A program made the position numbers and the translations under genes. Source: Gracilibacillus salinarum (lineage in GTDB: Bacteria; Bacillota; Bacilli; Bacillales; Amphibacillaceae). From it: a stretch of 64,000 bases of DNA. The stretch spans positions 4,737,264-4,801,263 of the forward strand of contig NZ_CP095071.1 of assembly GCF_022919575.1 (NCBI RefSeq), written 5' to 3'. Under the pieces are notes generated by a model. The model saw nothing but the letters and a program-made list of their open reading frames with translations. It was not told where the DNA came from and did not search any database. Below, in pieces: positions 26,799 through 38,576 of this stretch (within the stretch, counting starts at the first letter, position 1; the number at the start of each line of letters is the position of its first letter).

Positions 26799-27206
26799 TT
26801 ATTGACAAGTTGGACAAAATCCGTAAATTTCAAATTTGTGATCGTCGATCATATATTGCTTTAATTCTTCGGATAATTGATCCATTGGGCATTGATGAAT
26901 TTCTTTAGTGACACCACACTTTTTGCAAATAAAGTGGTGGTGGTGATGATGATCACATTTTAACCGGAAATGCTTTTCTCCATTAAGCTCGGTTGATTCT
27001 AAAATTTCTAATTGATCAAACAGATGGAGATTTCGGTATATCGTATCGAAACTGATTCCTTCGTAATTTGGCTCCATGTTTTCCAGTAAATCTTTTGCAG
27101 TCCGATAGCGGTTCTCTTTCTCGAAAAAATCAATCATATGTTTTCGCTTATCGGTATATTTGTAACCTTTCTCTTTCAAAATAGTTAAAGCTTCATTAGT
27201 ATTCAT
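26799..27206 (-). CDS. zur: Zinc uptake regulator Zur (Fur family)
   Basis: Zn-sensing repressor, 135 residues, with winged helix ([27 protein letters not shown]) and dimerisation domain. Structural zinc cysteines are Cys94/Cys97 (CKKC) and Cys131/Cys134 (CPTC). A run of six histidines (residues 86-91) sits in the hinge metal-site region. Its location as the last gene after znuC-znuB, overlapping znuB by four bases, and the Zur box in front of the operon, favour Zur over Fur or PerR and imply autoregulation. Confidence 0.88.
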   Translation of the reverse strand: MNTNEALTILKEKGYKYTDKRKHMIDFFEKENRYRTAKDLLENMEPNYEGISFDTIYRNLHLFDQLEILESTELNGEKHFRLKCDHHHHHHFICKKCGVTKEIHQCPMDQLSEELKQYMIDDHKFEIYGFCPTCQ

Positions 27207-28075
27207 TCGATCACCCCGTTCTTGATCCGATACTTGCGGCTCCTCACTTTAGATACCACATTTTTTATCAGCATCGTTGCAATTAATAACAGAATAAGCA
27301 ACATGACAATTGTTCCGCCAGGTGGTATTTCTAAGTAATAACCGGCTATTAAACCAACAATAACCGCAGCTTCTCCATATATTATCGCATAAATGATCGT
27401 TTGTTTAAATCCTTTTGCAATTCGGATACTGGATGCAACAGGTAGTGTCATAAGAGAAGAAACGAGCAAAACACCTACGATTCGAATCGAGGCCGCGATG
27501 ACCAATGCTGTTAACACAATAAAGATGAAATGAATTCGCTTGGCATGTATGCCTGTGACAACTGCTTGCTCCTCATCAAATGACAGAAGAAACAGCTCTT
27601 TATATAATAGAAAAATCACGGAACAGACAATGATAGCTATCCCTATAATCATAAATAGATCTTGCCTGCTCACGGCCGATACCGATCCAAATAAATAATT
27701 ATACAAATCCGTGTTAAAACCATTAGCTAGTGAGATAAAAATGACGCTCAAACCGACACCGCCCGAGAGAATAATCGGAATCGCTAATTCCTGAAATGCT
27801 GTGTACACTCGGCGAAGCCGTTCTACAATTATCGATCCTAGCACTGAAAAACCTAATCCTGAATAAAAAGGTGTTATCAGCATAGCGCCTGTCTTTTTTT
27901 CTAAAAATAATCCAAATGCAATGCCGGCTAGTGTCACATGGGACAAGGCATCTGCGATCAGGGATAATCTCCTGACGACAATAAAGGCACCTAGTAATGG
28001 CGCAATAATACCTATGATAATTCCCGTCAGGAATGTATTTCTTAAAAACTCATATTCTAATAAATTCGCTAGCAT
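27203..28075 (-). CDS. znuB: Zinc ABC transporter permease ZnuB/AdcB
   Basis: Membrane channel of a high-affinity Zn2+ importer (ABC-3 family), 290 residues with about eight helices. Conserved segments include [21 protein letters not shown], and a [15 protein letters not shown]ase-contact loop. GGAGG precedes the start; it follows znuC by 13 bases. Mn2+ transporters share this family, but Zur linkage indicates zinc. Confidence 0.87.
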   Translation of the reverse strand: MLANLLEYEFLRNTFLTGIIIGIIAPLLGAFIVVRRLSLIADALSHVTLAGIAFGLFLEKKTGAMLITPFYSGLGFSVLGSIIVERLRRVYTAFQELAIPIILSGGVGLSVIFISLANGFNTDLYNYLFGSVSAVSRQDLFMIIGIAIIVCSVIFLLYKELFLLSFDEEQAVVTGIHAKRIHFIFIVLTALVIAASIRIVGVLLVSSLMTLPVASSIRIAKGFKQTIIYAIIYGEAAVIVGLIAGYYLEIPPGGTIVMLLILLLIATMLIKNVVSKVRSRKYRIKNGVIE

Positions 28076-28088
28076 ACCATTTCCTCCA

Positions 28089-28841
28089 TTAATGCTCGTG
28101 TGTAACTAAATGTAGTGGGTGTCCATAGAAATCAGATAGTTGATCTTTAGACATGTCATTGAATTCTTTCGGATTTCCGTGGAAATGCAATGACTTATTT
28201 AAACAGGCTACCTTAGAGGCATGATGCGTCATCGTTCCAATATCATGAGTAACAAGTAGTAATGAAATTTGCTGTTGATTTAATTCATGTAATAAGTCAA
28301 AGAATTTGTCTACATTTTCGGCATCAACACCGACAGTTGGTTCATCTAATATTAATAGCTGCGGGTCACTGACAAGGGCACGTGCGATAAAGATGCGCTG
28401 TTGTTGACCGCCTGACAGGTTGCCGATGTTTTCTTTGAAATAGCTCGACATACCAACTTTATCAACTGCTTGGTACACCTTTTCCCTATCTTTAGCATTT
28501 GGCCGTTTGAAATATCCGAGTTTTGACGTCAACCCTGCAGTAACAACCTCTTCAACTGTTGCAGGGAAACCTCTGTTGAAGCTGTTCGCTTTTTGCGATA
28601 CATAACCAATTTTATTTTTATCTTTAAATTTCCGTATGGGCTGATCAAATAATTCAATCATACCATTTGTAGGTTTCACTAGACCTAACAATAGTTTGAT
28701 CAAAGTAGTTTTTCCACCGCCATTTGGTCCTACCAATCCAATGAAATCACCTTGTTCAATGGAAAAGTTGATGTGAGACAGCGCTTGTCGATCCCCATAG
28801 TAGAAACTGACATCTTGCATCTCAACAATTGTCTTGTTCAT
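28089..28841 (-). CDS. znuC: Zinc ABC transporter ATPase ZnuC/AdcC
   Basis: ATPase subunit of the Zn2+ importer. Walker A is GPNGGGKTT (residues 38-46), the signature is NLSGGQQQR, and Walker B is LLILDEPTVGVD. The start is the ATG after AAGGTGAT; a GTG three codons upstream overlaps that ribosome-binding site and was rejected. It is the first gene of znuC-znuB-zur. The zinc-binding protein ZnuA/AdcA is not encoded in this window. Confidence 0.88.
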   Translation of the reverse strand: MNKTIVEMQDVSFYYGDRQALSHINFSIEQGDFIGLVGPNGGGKTTLIKLLLGLVKPTNGMIELFDQPIRKFKDKNKIGYVSQKANSFNRGFPATVEEVVTAGLTSKLGYFKRPNAKDREKVYQAVDKVGMSSYFKENIGNLSGGQQQRIFIARALVSDPQLLILDEPTVGVDAENVDKFFDLLHELNQQQISLLLVTHDIGTMTHHASKVACLNKSLHFHGNPKEFNDMSKDQLSDFYGHPLHLVTHEH

Positions 28842-28872
28842 AATTATCACCTTCGCTCAAAAATCTTCATTT

Positions 28873-28901
28873 ATTATATCGTAATGATTACGTTTTGTAA
28901 A
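28873..28901 (-). promoter_or_regulatory. Promoter with embedded Zur box, znuC-znuB-zur operon
   Basis: On the minus strand TTTACA (28901-28896) and TATAAT (28878-28873) are 17 bases apart. The spacer contains CGTAATCATTACGA (28892-28879), which matches the core of the Bacillus Zur box TCGTAATNATTACGA. Zur bound here would block RNA polymerase directly. Confidence 0.85.
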
Positions 28902-29019
28902 ATGTTTGTTTCTAACCTATTATGATGTAATACTAGGAAATTCATGCTGAAATTAGATCATTTGTTTTTAATACACGTTTTCGTTAAAATAATAGCAACG
29001 AATAATGGGAGGAATTAAC

Positions 29020-29376
29020 ATGACGTTGAAATTTTACTGGTATCCTAAATGTGGCACTTGCCAAAAAGCGAAAAAATGGCTGGACAATCATGAGATCAAT
29101 TATGAAGCCATACACATTGTCGATCAGCCACCGACTGAGTCAGAATTGAAGGAAATAATTGAAGCAAGTGGATTGCCATATAAGAAATTCTTTAATACCA
29201 GTGGAAAGAAGTATCGTGAATTGGGCTTAAAAGATAAACTAAAAGATGCAACAGAAGAGGACATGCTTGCCTATCTAGCCTCCGACGGTATGTTAATTAA
29301 ACGGCCACTTACATACGATGGTAACCAGGCAACGGTAGGATTTAAGGAAGATATGTTTGAAAATACATGGAAATAA
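29020..29376 (+). CDS. yusI: ArsC/Spx-family thioredoxin-fold protein (YusI-like)
   Basis: Protein of 118 residues with a thioredoxin-like fold and an N-terminal CGTC motif (Cys11, Cys14), and the family's RPLTYDGNQATVGFKEDMFENTW tail. It belongs to the arsenate-reductase-related family, but YusI-type members have no proven arsenate reductase activity. The ATG at 29020 follows GGGAGG; an ATG further upstream lies within that site. Its position directly before gcvH is the same as in B. subtilis. Confidence 0.82.
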   Translation: MTLKFYWYPKCGTCQKAKKWLDNHEINYEAIHIVDQPPTESELKEIIEASGLPYKKFFNTSGKKYRELGLKDKLKDATEEDMLAYLASDGMLIKRPLTYDGNQATVGFKEDMFENTWK

Positions 29377-29403
29377 TCATACATTAAATAGGAGGAATTA
29401 GAT

Positions 29404-29787
29404 ATGACATTACCAAAAGACTATTTATATTCAAAAGAGCACGAGTGGGTTAAGAAAGAAGGAAATAATGTACGCATCGGCATTACCGATCATGCTCAAG
29501 ATGAATTGGGGGATATTGTCTTTATAGAACTTCCGGAAGTAGGCGATGAGATTAAATTAGATCAGCCGTTTGGCAGTGCAGAATCAGTTAAGACAGTTTC
29601 TGAACTATATGCCCCTGTTTCTGGTAAAGTAGTGGAAGTAAATGATAATTTAGAAGATAGTCCGGAATTAGTAAATGAGTCACCATATGAGAAAGCTTGG
29701 ATGATCGTCGTTGAACCAGCTGATTCTGCTGATTTAGAACAATTATTAACTGATGAGGATTATCACCAGTTGATAAATGAAGCGTAA
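29404..29787 (+). CDS. gcvH: Glycine cleavage system H protein
   Basis: Lipoyl carrier of 127 residues. The lipoylated lysine is Lys63 in the [17 protein letters not shown] motif. It shuttles the aminomethyl group between the P, T and L proteins of glycine cleavage and in B. subtilis also relays lipoyl groups to other enzymes. The P and T protein genes are not in the window. AGGAGG precedes the start. Confidence 0.93.
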   Translation: MTLPKDYLYSKEHEWVKKEGNNVRIGITDHAQDELGDIVFIELPEVGDEIKLDQPFGSAESVKTVSELYAPVSGKVVEVNDNLEDSPELVNESPYEKAWMIVVEPADSADLEQLLTDEDYHQLINEA

Positions 29788-29791
29788 GAAG

Positions 29792-29820
29792 TAGCATTCG
29801 CGATGAGCGAATGCTATCTT
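29792..29820 (+). terminator. Terminator after gcvH
   Basis: TAGCATTCG / CGAATGCTA stem with a short loop followed by ATCTTTTTAG, four bases after the gcvH stop. Confidence 0.82.
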
Positions 29821-30051
29821 TTTAGCCGGAATTAAATGAAAAAGAGTTGCAGTGATAAAAAAATGGAATAATTCACGATGATTCACTTACATTATGTATT
29901 AATACAGTCTTATTTTTTGTTCATGTTAAATAAAACCAAATTTTATCTGCGCAAGATTCGCTAGTTTGTCATAAGATATTAGCATATATCCATAAAATAA
30001 GTTAACAAGGGTGTCATGTGTATTTGAACTTTGATGAAGTAGGTGAGCCAT

Positions 30052-30402
30052 TTGACAAGACAAAACGTAAAAGTAATCATTGTGGAGGGTAGAACAGATA
30101 AAGAAAAGGTATTGAAAGTTGTGAATGAAGACGTAGAAATCGTCTGCACAAATGGAACGATAAATGTAGAACGGTTAGAAGATTTAATCGAAATGTTTGA
30201 TATGGACCATCGAGATGTGTTTATTTTAGTGGACGAGGATAACGCAGGCAAAAAATTAAGAAAGCAATTATCGAAAGAATTGCCACATGCTATCCATATT
30301 AATATTGATAAATCTTATCGCGAAGTAGCAGCAACTCCTGAATCGGAGCTGGCTGTTGCGCTTGTTTCTTCACATATTCGGATTAATCCCAATTTTTTAT
30401 AG
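30052..30402 (+). CDS. yusF: Toprim-domain protein (YusF-like)
   Basis: A small Toprim-fold protein (116 residues), a fold found in primases, topoisomerases and RNase M5. VIIVEGRTDKEKV carries the conserved glutamate and FILVDEDNAGKK the DxD-like acidic motif. I chose the TTG after TAGGTGAG over a GTG three codons upstream that would lie inside that site. The gene is next to the gcvH and YusE-like genes as in B. subtilis; the substrate is unknown. Confidence 0.78.
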   Translation: MTRQNVKVIIVEGRTDKEKVLKVVNEDVEIVCTNGTINVERLEDLIEMFDMDHRDVFILVDEDNAGKKLRKQLSKELPHAIHINIDKSYREVAATPESELAVALVSSHIRINPNFL

Positions 30403-30414
30403 AAGGTGATCGCC

Positions 30415-30741
30415 ATGATGGAAATGACAACCGAAAACTTTGCTGAAATCTTGCAAGAAAAAAAGACCTTCGTTATGTTTGTGCATACACCTTTTTGTGC
30501 AACATGTCAGTTAGCTGAAAAAATGATCACAGTAATGGAACAGACAGATCCTAGCATTGCATATTACCGTTTGAACGCTTCTTTTTTTCCGACATTTATG
30601 GAGTTTAATAAAATTCATAGTGTTCCTGCTTTGTTATTGATCCGTGATGGTCAAGTTATCGATCAGTTGTATGCTTTCGAATCTGTTACTAAATTACATG
30701 GTGTAATGGAGGACTGGAAGCAAAAACAGAGCATTTCTTAA
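30415..30741 (+). CDS. yusE: Thioredoxin-like protein (YusE-like)
   Basis: Thioredoxin-fold protein of about 108 residues with an atypical active site CATC (Cys28, Cys31) in HTPFCATCQLAEK and the cis-proline loop in HSVPALLLI. It probably works in thiol-disulfide exchange in the cytoplasm; the partner is unknown. The first of two adjacent ATGs is placed six bases after AAGGTG. It follows yusF by 12 bases and is likely co-transcribed. Confidence 0.8.
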   Translation: MMEMTTENFAEILQEKKTFVMFVHTPFCATCQLAEKMITVMEQTDPSIAYYRLNASFFPTFMEFNKIHSVPALLLIRDGQVIDQLYAFESVTKLHGVMEDWKQKQSIS

Positions 30742-30842
30742 TATAAGTTAGTAAAAACGACAAAAAGAATATCATTGGTAACCTGTTTGTGAGAAATAAA
30801 AGCACGAGCTGCTGTGTAAAAGTAAATAGCGTTATTTGCTTG

Positions 30843-30871
30843 TTGGTTACACTGTGAGAAAATGTTACAAT
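30843..30871 (+). promoter_or_regulatory. Predicted promoter of the ATT-start small gene
   Basis: TTGGTT (30843-30848) and TACAAT (30866-30871) are 17 bases apart, giving a short leader before the AGAAAGGA ribosome-binding site at 30889-30896. The -35 is weak. Confidence 0.5.
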
Positions 30872-30906
30872 ATAAACTGTCCAAATAAAGAAAGGATGGG
30901 TTCATT

Positions 30907-31098
30907 ATTAGTGACCAACTTGCAAATCTACAGTATACACCAGAAATGGAGAAGGCAATGCACCAATCTCATGGCGTTGGCTATGCAGAATACGGTCGTA
31001 AGCTTTCAAAAATACTCAATGTAGAAAAGCGAAGAGAAAACAGTTACAAGAAAAGCTTGAATGTTGTAAAAGATATTGAACGACAAGTGCACAGATAA
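30907..31098 (+). CDS. Small hypothetical protein with apparent ATT start codon
   Basis: An open frame of 63 codons reading (M)SDQLANLQYTPEMEKAMHQS at the start and ending in VKDIERQVHR. It is rich in Lys, Glu and Gln, with codon use like its neighbours. A promoter and an AGAAAGGA site lie in front, eight to ten bases from the ATT, and a strong terminator follows. No ATG, GTG or TTG in frame lies at a suitable distance; an in-frame ATG 13 codons in lacks a site, and an ATG at 30896 is in another frame. ATT starts are known in bacteria (infC). A sequencing error or an inactive gene is the alternative. Function unknown. Confidence 0.5.
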   Translation: MSDQLANLQYTPEMEKAMHQSHGVGYAEYGRKLSKILNVEKRRENSYKKSLNVVKDIERQVHR

Positions 31099-31145
31099 GT
31101 AATAGCTGAAGTTAGAGGCAAAGATGAATAAATGAAAATAGACAT

Positions 31146-31178
31146 AAAAAAACAGCTGCATGCGCGCAGCTGTTTTTT
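31146..31178 (+). terminator. Terminator after the small ATT-start gene
   Basis: AACAGCTGC / GCAGCTGTT stem with flanking A and T tracts, about 50 bases after the stop. Supports this being an expressed transcription unit. Confidence 0.85.
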
Positions 31179-31189
31179 CTTATGCGTTT

Positions 31190-31395
31190 GGAAATTATAA
31201 CATTTTGCAACTGAAGTAGCTTGACTTCTAGCAGCGCAGTGTTTATTTTGAAATGATTCTTGTGTTGGGAGATCGCTCCGGCCAACCACTTCGCGTCCTG
31301 CAGACGCAAAATGGTTGAGCGAAGTGGTTTCCCAGCACATACAATATACCAAAATGGTAGCAATGTTGACATAATCTGTGTTATAGGTAGTAGTA
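31190..31395 (-). repeat. Composite intergenic repeat, strongly deleted copy
   Basis: Module C end only: gtttattttgaaatgattct, then CCAACCACTTCGCGTCCTGC, a short GACGCAAAAT link, and GGTTGAGCGAAGTGGTTT. Inner B-like sequence is gone. The terminal repeat at the right end (ttgacataatctgtgttata, 31367-31386) is recognisable and the left end is decayed. The following ~110 bases are AT-rich with no assignable feature up to the suf promoter. Confidence 0.65.
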
Positions 31396-31541
31396 TAATC
31401 ATCACAATCAAAGGAGATCTTTTTTTGTATGATTATAAAATTTAATATGAATGTTATTAATATTTTAAGTTTGTTAAATTTAAGCAATATAGCTTTCCTT
31501 TTTCTAAAAAAATACATGAATCGATAATATCCGCTGATATG

Positions 31542-31550
31542 TGGTATAAT
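31542..31550 (+). promoter_or_regulatory. Extended -10 promoter of the suf operon
   Basis: TGGTATAAT is a perfect extended -10 element about 155 bases before sufC. A -35-like TCGATA lies 18 bases upstream. The long leader shows no riboswitch that I recognise. Confidence 0.5.
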
Positions 31551-31705
31551 AACAGACGGTAGGGAATAGGTCAGTCATTTTTAGATGTAGTGAAATGGTT
31601 GATTATAGATTCGAAATAGTATAAGATTATAATGAGAATAAAGTGAGAATGAATTTAATTCCACTTCATATCAATTACATTTATAAGTTTTGGAGGTATG
31701 TAGTT

Positions 31706-32491
31706 ATGGCAAGTTCTACTCTAGAAATTAAGGATCTTCATGTTGAAATTGAAGGTCAGGAAATATTAAAAGGTGTTAATCTTACAATCACTGGTGGAGA
31801 ATTCCACGCAGTAATGGGTCCAAATGGTACAGGTAAATCTACTCTAGCTTCTGCTATCATGGGCCACCCAAAATATGAAGTAACACAAGGGCAGATTCTT
31901 CTTGATGGAGAAGATGTTCTGGAAATGGAAGTAGATGAGCGTGCAAAAGCAGGTCTATTCTTAGCAATGCAGTACCCAAGTGAAATTAGCGGTGTTACTA
32001 CATCTGATTTCTTACGTTCTTCTATCAATGCACAACGTGAAGAAGGCGATGAAATTCCTTTAATGAAATTCATTAAAGAAATGGACGAAGCAATGGATTA
32101 TCTTGAAATGGACAAAAACATGGCACAACGTTATTTAAATGAAGGTTTCTCTGGCGGTGAGAAAAAACGTAACGAAATTCTTCAGTTAATGATGATTCAA
32201 CCACAAATTGCTATCTTAGACGAGATTGACTCTGGTCTTGATATCGATGCATTGAAAGTTGTATCAAAAGGAATTAACAAATTGCGAGGTGAAGACTTCG
32301 GTTGCTTAATTATTACTCACTATCAACGTCTATTAGACTACATTACTCCAGATAAAGTTCACGTAATGATGCAAGGACGTGTTGTGAAATCTGGAGGACC
32401 TGAACTAGCTCAACGCTTAGAAGCGGAAGGTTATGACTGGATTAAGCAAGAATTAGGTATCGAAGATGAAACTGTAGGACAAAAAGCGTAA
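31706..32491 (+). CDS. sufC: SufC, Fe-S assembly ATPase
   Basis: ABC-type ATPase (261 residues) of the SufBCD scaffold that builds iron-sulfur clusters in the cytoplasm. Walker A GPNGTGKST (residues 38-46), the signature FSGGEKKRNE and Walker B AILDEIDSGLD are present. The chosen ATG follows TTTGGAGG; 21 upstream codons in frame were dropped. First gene of sufCDSUB, the essential SUF operon of Bacillus. Confidence 0.95.
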   Translation: MASSTLEIKDLHVEIEGQEILKGVNLTITGGEFHAVMGPNGTGKSTLASAIMGHPKYEVTQGQILLDGEDVLEMEVDERAKAGLFLAMQYPSEISGVTTSDFLRSSINAQREEGDEIPLMKFIKEMDEAMDYLEMDKNMAQRYLNEGFSGGEKKRNEILQLMMIQPQIAILDEIDSGLDIDALKVVSKGINKLRGEDFGCLIITHYQRLLDYITPDKVHVMMQGRVVKSGGPELAQRLEAEGYDWIKQELGIEDETVGQKA

Positions 32492-32505
32492 GTAGGAGGT
32501 ATCGT

Positions 32506-35466
<2,961 letters not shown>

Positions 35467-35496
35467 GTTAGAAATCCTAAAATAGGAGGTAATAAA

Positions 35497-36894
35497 ATGG
35501 CTAAAAAAGCACCTGAAATAGGCGAATATAAATATGGCTTTCATGACAGAGACGTTTCCATTTTTCGTACTGAAAAAGGTCTTACACGTGCAGTTGTAGA
35601 AGAAATTTCTCGTATGAAAGAAGAACCAGAATGGATGTTAGAGTATCGCTTGAAAGCATTGGAACAATTCTATAAAAAACCGATGCCACAGTGGGGCGGA
35701 GATCTGTCTGAATTAGATTTTGATGAAATTACGTATTACGTAAAACCATCAGAGCGTTCTGAGCGTTCTTGGGATGAAGTACCTGATGAAATCAAACAAA
35801 CTTTTGATAAGTTAGGAATTCCAGAAGCAGAACAAAAATATCTTGCTGGTGTATCTGCACAATATGAATCAGAAGTTGTGTATCATAACCTGAAAGAAGA
35901 TCTGGAGAATTTAGGTATCGTATTTAAAGATACTGATACTGCATTGAAAGAAAATGAGGAATTATTCAAAGAATACTTTGGTAAAGTAATTCCATCTTCA
36001 GATAATAAATTTGCTGCGCTAAACTCGGCTGTATGGTCTGGTGGATCGTTTATCTATGTCCCTAAAGGAGTAAAAGCAGAAACACCTTTACAAGCGTATT
36101 TCCGTATTAACTCTGAAAACATGGGACAATTTGAACGTACATTGATCATTGTCGATGAAGGTGCATCTGTACACTATGTAGAGGGTTGTACAGCACCAAC
36201 GTATACAACGAACTCCCTACACAGTGCAGTTGTAGAAATTTTTGTTAAAAAAGATGCGTATTGCCGTTATACAACCATTCAGAACTGGGCGAACAATGTA
36301 TATAACCTTGTTACGAAACGTGCAACATGTGATGCGAATGCAACAATGGAGTGGATCGATGGTAATATTGGTTCCAAACTTACCATGAAGTACCCAGCGA
36401 TCATCCTTAAAGGAGAAGGTGCACGTGGTAACACGCTTTCTATCGCGCTTGCAGGTAAAGGGCAGCACCAGCACGCTGGTGCAAAAATGCATCACTTGGC
36501 ACCAAATACTTCTTCAACAATCGTATCAAAATCGATTTCGAAGCAAGGCGGTAAAGTAACATACCTTGGTATGGTACATTTTGGCCGTAAAGCAGATAAT
36601 GCTCGTTCCAATATTGAGTGCGATACGTTAATTATGGATAATAAATCAACTTCAGATACTATTCCGTATAACGAAATTTTAAATGAAAACATTTCGTTAG
36701 AGCACGAAGCAAAAGTATCTAAAGTATCAGAAGAACAATTATTCTATTTAATGAGCCGTGGTATTTCAGAAGAAGAGGCTACAGAAATGATCGTAATGGG
36801 CTTCATCGAGCCATTTACAAAAGAACTTCCAATGGAATATGCAGTCGAAATGAACCGTCTTATTAAGTTCGAAATGGAAGGTTCCATCGGTTAA
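35497..36894 (+). CDS. sufB: SufB, Fe-S scaffold subunit
   Basis: Main scaffold protein (465 residues) on which the cluster forms. It has the conserved [22 protein letters not shown] and [14 protein letters not shown] segments, and [21 protein letters not shown] near the C terminus. AGGAGG precedes the start. It ends the sufCDSUB operon and is followed by a strong terminator. Confidence 0.95.
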   Translation: MAKKAPEIGEYKYGFHDRDVSIFRTEKGLTRAVVEEISRMKEEPEWMLEYRLKALEQFYKKPMPQWGGDLSELDFDEITYYVKPSERSERSWDEVPDEIKQTFDKLGIPEAEQKYLAGVSAQYESEVVYHNLKEDLENLGIVFKDTDTALKENEELFKEYFGKVIPSSDNKFAALNSAVWSGGSFIYVPKGVKAETPLQAYFRINSENMGQFERTLIIVDEGASVHYVEGCTAPTYTTNSLHSAVVEIFVKKDAYCRYTTIQNWANNVYNLVTKRATCDANATMEWIDGNIGSKLTMKYPAIILKGEGARGNTLSIALAGKGQHQHAGAKMHHLAPNTSSTIVSKSISKQGGKVTYLGMVHFGRKADNARSNIECDTLIMDNKSTSDTIPYNEILNENISLEHEAKVSKVSEEQLFYLMSRGISEEEATEMIVMGFIEPFTKELPMEYAVEMNRLIKFEMEGSIG

Positions 36895-36900
36895 TACAGA

Positions 36901-36934
36901 AAAAACCTTGCCCACCTGTGGCAAGGTTTTTTTG
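36901..36934 (+). terminator. Terminator of the suf operon
   Basis: AAAACCTTGCC / GGCAAGGTTTT stem with a seven-base loop and a run of seven T, directly after sufB. Confidence 0.92.
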
Positions 36935-36937
36935 ATC

Positions 36938-37020
36938 ATTTAAGAAAGCATATAAGTGCAGTCACAGCAGTAAACATATGAACATGAAGTGGAATTCTTT
37001 AAAGTGGGTTATGTCTGGTT
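36938..37020 (+). repeat. Repeat-family left flank fragment
   Basis: ttaagaaagcatataagtgc, agtcacagcagtaaacatat, gaacatgaagtgg and a decayed terminal repeat (gtgggttatgt). Only the outer left flank of a composite element remains, between the suf terminator and the 3' end of the next gene. Confidence 0.6.
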
Positions 37021-37043
37021 TTTTAATTTCTGCAAAGTAGTAA

Positions 37044-37463
37044 CTAATAAATAGTTTTAGATACATGCTTGCCGAACGCTTTTGTAAAAATAAATTCCAA
37101 ACTTTTTAGTGTGAAATAAAAAATCATACTTGCGATTGTACAGAAAATTAAAATACCTAAGTCATATAAAAGTGGATTACCTTCCATTACATTTATAATT
37201 TTCATGATTAAACCAACGATAAAACCGGCAATTACATAATTGACCAGTCGCACTCCTTTATCGATTTTATCAATTAGTATTGATGCAGGTACTCCAAGAA
37301 GTAAGAAAAAAGGGAATGAATACGAATAAATTATTAAGAATGTAATGAGAAATGGTGTTCCTGTTAAGTAAGTATAGCTTGAACCGGTTATGATATCAGA
37401 TACTAAAAAAGAAACATAAAGAATACATGGGGCAATTACAGATGTAAAGATTCTTTTCAACAT
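37044..37463 (-). CDS. Hypothetical four-helix membrane protein
   Basis: About 139 residues with four clear hydrophobic helices and a short basic C-terminal tail (KAFGKHVSKTIY). I do not recognise a family. The start is the ATG inside GGAGGAATAATG; a longer in-frame extension has no ribosome-binding site. Lowered GC and solitary position between repeat elements suggest an accessory gene. It has no obvious operon partner. Confidence 0.55.
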   Translation of the reverse strand: MLKRIFTSVIAPCILYVSFLVSDIITGSSYTYLTGTPFLITFLIIYSYSFPFFLLLGVPASILIDKIDKGVRLVNYVIAGFIVGLIMKIINVMEGNPLLYDLGILIFCTIASMIFYFTLKSLEFIFTKAFGKHVSKTIY

Positions 37464-37704
37464 TATTCCTCCTAACATGTATACTATAACACTAAGAATG
37501 AACAAATACATTATTTACAAACGGTAGATAAAAATTATAACAAACAAGAGACACTTGTCAGCTAGAACAAAATGAATGCTCTTTTAAGATAATTGCCTTC
37601 ATGTTCCAAAATTGAAACCAATTATTATTTTATTCGTAAATAATGAGAGATAAAAATTTCAATATAGTTGTTATAAAAATACAGTAAAGTTGTGGAGGGA
37701 TTAC

Positions 37705-37788
37705 ATGGCTGAAGGTTTTTTTCTATTACTTATTGTATTAATAACTGTTGTGATCATCGGAAAGAGAAAAAAGAATAATAAATCGTAA
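37705..37788 (+). CDS. Tiny single-helix membrane protein
   Basis: A 27-residue protein, MAEGFFLLLIVLITVVIIG followed by a Lys/Arg-rich tail (KRKKNNKS). It has a good TGGAGGG site eight bases before ATG. One hydrophobic helix with a positive C-terminus is a common plan for small sporulation or stress membrane proteins, but no family is assigned. An imperfect GC hairpin follows the stop. Confidence 0.5.
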   Translation: MAEGFFLLLIVLITVVIIGKRKKNNKS

Positions 37789-37821
37789 GGGAGCAGCTTT
37801 TACGCTGGTCCTTTCTAATCA

Positions 37822-38575
37822 GTCAAGAAAGAAAGTGCAGTCACAGCATTAATCAAATGAACATGAAGCTGAATCCTTATAAGATGGATTATGTTAGGGT
37901 AAGGCTGTATTGTTAAATAGTAATTTTGATAGTTAAAATCTGCTTAGCAAAGCTCCGGAAATAGGCTCCGCGTCCTGTGGGGCACGGCTTGACCTAGGCT
38001 ACTACTTGAATTACTTCCTTGCTGCCTTGTGCCGAGGAAGCTCACTTCGAAGCGATACTTTCAGACGCAGGCACAAACTAAGTGGATCTTCAGCTCGCGC
38101 TGAGGCATGAGGAGTCTTCGCCTATTTCCTACGCTTTAGGGAAGTGCTACATCATATGGAACAGCTAAAAGCAGTGGATCTAGACATTTTTCAATAGCTA
38201 TTATATATGCATACGATCACTATGCTAGCTCTTACAAAAATTGTAGAGTCCCAATTCTAGCGTAGGCCAACCACGGAGACTCCCGCGGGATTATGCAGGC
38301 GCTGAAGATCCACAACGTCTGCACCTGTGTCTTCTAGTAAAGCTTCGAAGTAGGCTTCCTCGGTGCAAGGCAGCAAAGAAGTATTTCGGGTAGTAGCCTA
38401 GCTTTAGCCGTGCCCCGCAGGACGCGAAGTGGTTGGACGGAGCGGTATTCTATTACATAAAAAATCTCAATATGGATACTTGGCTAGTAGCTTAGTTAAC
38501 ATAATCCATATTATAGGTAGTTATATAAAAGTTAAATCAACTAGGACCGGGCGGATTATGCCCGGTTTTCTTGTA
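37822..38575 (+). repeat. Composite intergenic repeat, most complete copy
   Basis: Order: outer flank (agtcaagaaagaaagtgcag), left terminal repeat (cttataagatggattatgtt, about 37876), module B (core arm 37969-38100), spacer with gctagctcttacaaaaat, module C with arms CCAACCAC (38269) and GTGGTTGG (38428), right terminal repeat (acataatccatattatagg, about 38500), right flank, and the GC hairpin ACCGGGC/GCCCGGTTTTC (38546-38570). The segment 38297-38426 is a diverged inverted copy of the B core, so a single strand could fold into a hairpin with ~130-base arms. Confidence 0.85.
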
Positions 38576-38576
38576 C

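Noticed and set aside
30836..31024. Frame with ATG at 30896 in front of the small gene
   Set aside because: Uses the ribosome-binding site itself as start, overlaps the better-supported frame and has no sensible composition.
31044..31517. 157-codon frame on the minus strand between the small ATT gene and suf
   Set aside because: Covers a terminator and repeat remnants and has no ribosome-binding site; composition unlike a protein.
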